From the NCBI RefSeq assembly GCF_938017615.1, contig NZ_CALIJA010000152.1, forward strand, positions 1-6,133: a DNA stretch of 6,133 bases, in the 5' to 3' direction. This stretch comes from an uncultured Campylobacter sp. (GTDB lineage: Bacteria; Campylobacterota; Campylobacteria; Campylobacterales; Campylobacteraceae). The translations under genes were made by a program, and so were the position numbers. Positions within the stretch are counted from its first letter, which is position 1. The number at the start of each line of letters is the position of its first letter. Below the pieces are notes generated by a model. It was not told the DNA's origin. It made no database searches and was given only the letters and a program-made list of their open reading frames with translations. Positions 5,590-6,133 of the stretch are shown one piece after another.

Positions 5590-5991
5590 CTAGGAAATTT
5601 TATAAAAAGGATCAAATTTGGTAAACGATGTTTTTAATTCCAATATTCGGTTAGCCCATGCCTGCGCCACATCGGCACGAGGGACATATTCGCCATTAAG
5701 CACATCTAGCATTTTCTTTTCACGCGCGGCCTTTGCTTCTTTATAATCTGCTTCGGCTTCTAACTTACGAGTTGATGCGGATTTACTTTTAGCATTATCA
5801 CCTTTCGCCTGCCCTAAATACACAAGGACTTCTCGGAGATTCCACCAACCTACAGATGCTTTAGGCATCCCTGCTTTATGATGTCGAGAAATAATTTCCG
5901 GAGTGACCCGCAAGAGGTCACATAGTTGAGTGCTTGATACGAGCAGATTGCCTGCAGCATCAAATTTCACTCTCGGTTTTGTGTCCGCCAT
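5590..5991 (-). CDS. Phage terminase small subunit (Nu1-like), 3' part replaced
   Basis: The small terminase subunit binds the packaging site of phage DNA and guides the large subunit to cut and load the genome into the capsid. Residues ~16-60 (VSSTQLCDLLRVTPEIISRHHKAG, then GWWNLREVLVYL) form the winged helix-turn-helix start typical of lambda Nu1 and related proteins. Residues ~68-98 are a lysine/glutamate/alanine-rich helix (TRKLEAEADYKEAKAAREK), and EYVPRADVAQAWANRILELKTS (101-122) is the usual next region. The last ~11 residues (FTKFDPFYKIS) do not look like the family and coincide with AT-rich Campylobacter-like DNA, so the natural C-terminus (family length around 160-190) appears to be cut off. 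The start at 5991 is well supported by AGAAAGGAGT upstream. No large terminase subunit or other phage gene is present. Confidence 0.75.
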   Translation of the reverse strand: MADTKPRVKFDAAGNLLVSSTQLCDLLRVTPEIISRHHKAGMPKASVGWWNLREVLVYLGQAKGDNAKSKSASTRKLEAEADYKEAKAAREKKMLDVLNGEYVPRADVAQAWANRILELKTSFTKFDPFYKIS

Positions 5992-5997
5992 AGGTGT

Positions 5998-6007
5998 ACT
6001 CCTTTCT
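5998..6007 (-). promoter_or_regulatory. Strong ribosome binding site of the terminase gene
   Basis: On the minus strand AGAAAGGAGT lies about 6-7 nt before the ATG at 5991. It matches the anti-Shine-Dalgarno end of 16S rRNA over nine positions. It confirms the start and shows the 5' end of this gene is intact, but does not discriminate between hosts. Confidence 0.7.
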
Positions 6008-6063
6008 TAAATCGTCTTTCTACATTCAACAGGAAAATTTTTCTCACAGAGAGAAGACCATCG

Positions 6064-6097
6064 CGCGGGGGCGACCAGCGGCCATTTTTCGCCCGCG
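6064..6097. repeat. GC-rich imperfect dyad upstream of the terminase gene
   Basis: CGCGGGGGCGA (6064-6074) pairs with TCGCCCGCG (6089-6097) over nine base pairs with a 2-nt bulge, around the 14-nt spacer at 6075-6088. It is strikingly GC-rich inside AT-rich flanks and lies about 75-105 nt upstream of a small terminase start, where cos-type phages carry their packaging site. It may be cos/pac-related or a hairpin in the leader. Confidence 0.5.
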
Positions 6098-6133
6098 GAG
6101 TACCTTTTCCAAATTTTTATTTTCTCAATTAGG

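Larger units (their letters stand above)
5992..6133 (-). other. Upstream region of the terminase gene
   Basis: Apart from the Shine-Dalgarno sequence near 6000 and the GC-rich dyad at 6064-6097, this stretch is AT-rich and holds no reading frame I can support. No -10/-35 pair stands out, which would fit a late phage gene transcribed from further upstream. Confidence 0.45.

Overview
Most of this window (about 286 to 5600) looks like the chromosome of a Campylobacter from the higher-GC oral group (C. gracilis, C. showae or C. rectus type). The reasons are an rnr-holA pair arranged as in Campylobacter, the short RNase R, the abundant AAATTT and TAAAATTTT words in codon choice and spacers, and TGnTATGAT-type promoter sequence. 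The species is an inference; no rRNA or marker gene is present.

Layout. A minus-strand operon runs from about 3823 down to 286. It encodes a HDOD-like regulatory protein whose domain is split by a long disordered Q/E-rich insert, then RNase R (rnr), then the first ~123 residues of the DNA polymerase III delta subunit (holA). The spacings are tight: 2 nt between HDOD and rnr, and a TGATG overlap between rnr and holA. A divergent spacer of about 470 bases follows. It holds a perfect 18-bp inverted repeat and separates the operon from a plus-strand, visibly AT-richer gene (4291-5337) for an unrecognised membrane-anchored protein. A 23-codon reading frame is coupled to that gene by ATGA, and AT-rich repeat sequence lies beyond it.

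Both ends appear to come from other organisms. On the left, holA runs in frame into the last ~30 codons of a Lactobacillales-type folC (DLLFVTGSLYFISEVR). This is followed by a consensus promoter, a strong Shine-Dalgarno sequence and the start of a Gram-positive-style lipoprotein, so the left ~285 bases look streptococcal. On the right, about 5600-6133 carries the N-terminal ~120 residues of a Nu1-type phage terminase small subunit behind a strong Shine-Dalgarno sequence and a GC-rich imperfect dyad that could be part of a packaging site. This gene also loses its expected 3' part where Campylobacter-like AT-rich sequence begins. The simplest reading is a chimeric contig (misassembly or amplification chimera of oral-community DNA), not a natural fusion. 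Real rearrangement or prophage insertion cannot be excluded from sequence alone.

How the genes work together: RNase R (RNA decay) and HolA (clamp loading) are housekeeping proteins that share a transcript with a HDOD-like regulator. The AT-rich membrane protein looks like accessory cargo. I found no convincing new defence or mobile system. The most informative observations are the two junctions, the split HDOD domain and the long palindrome.
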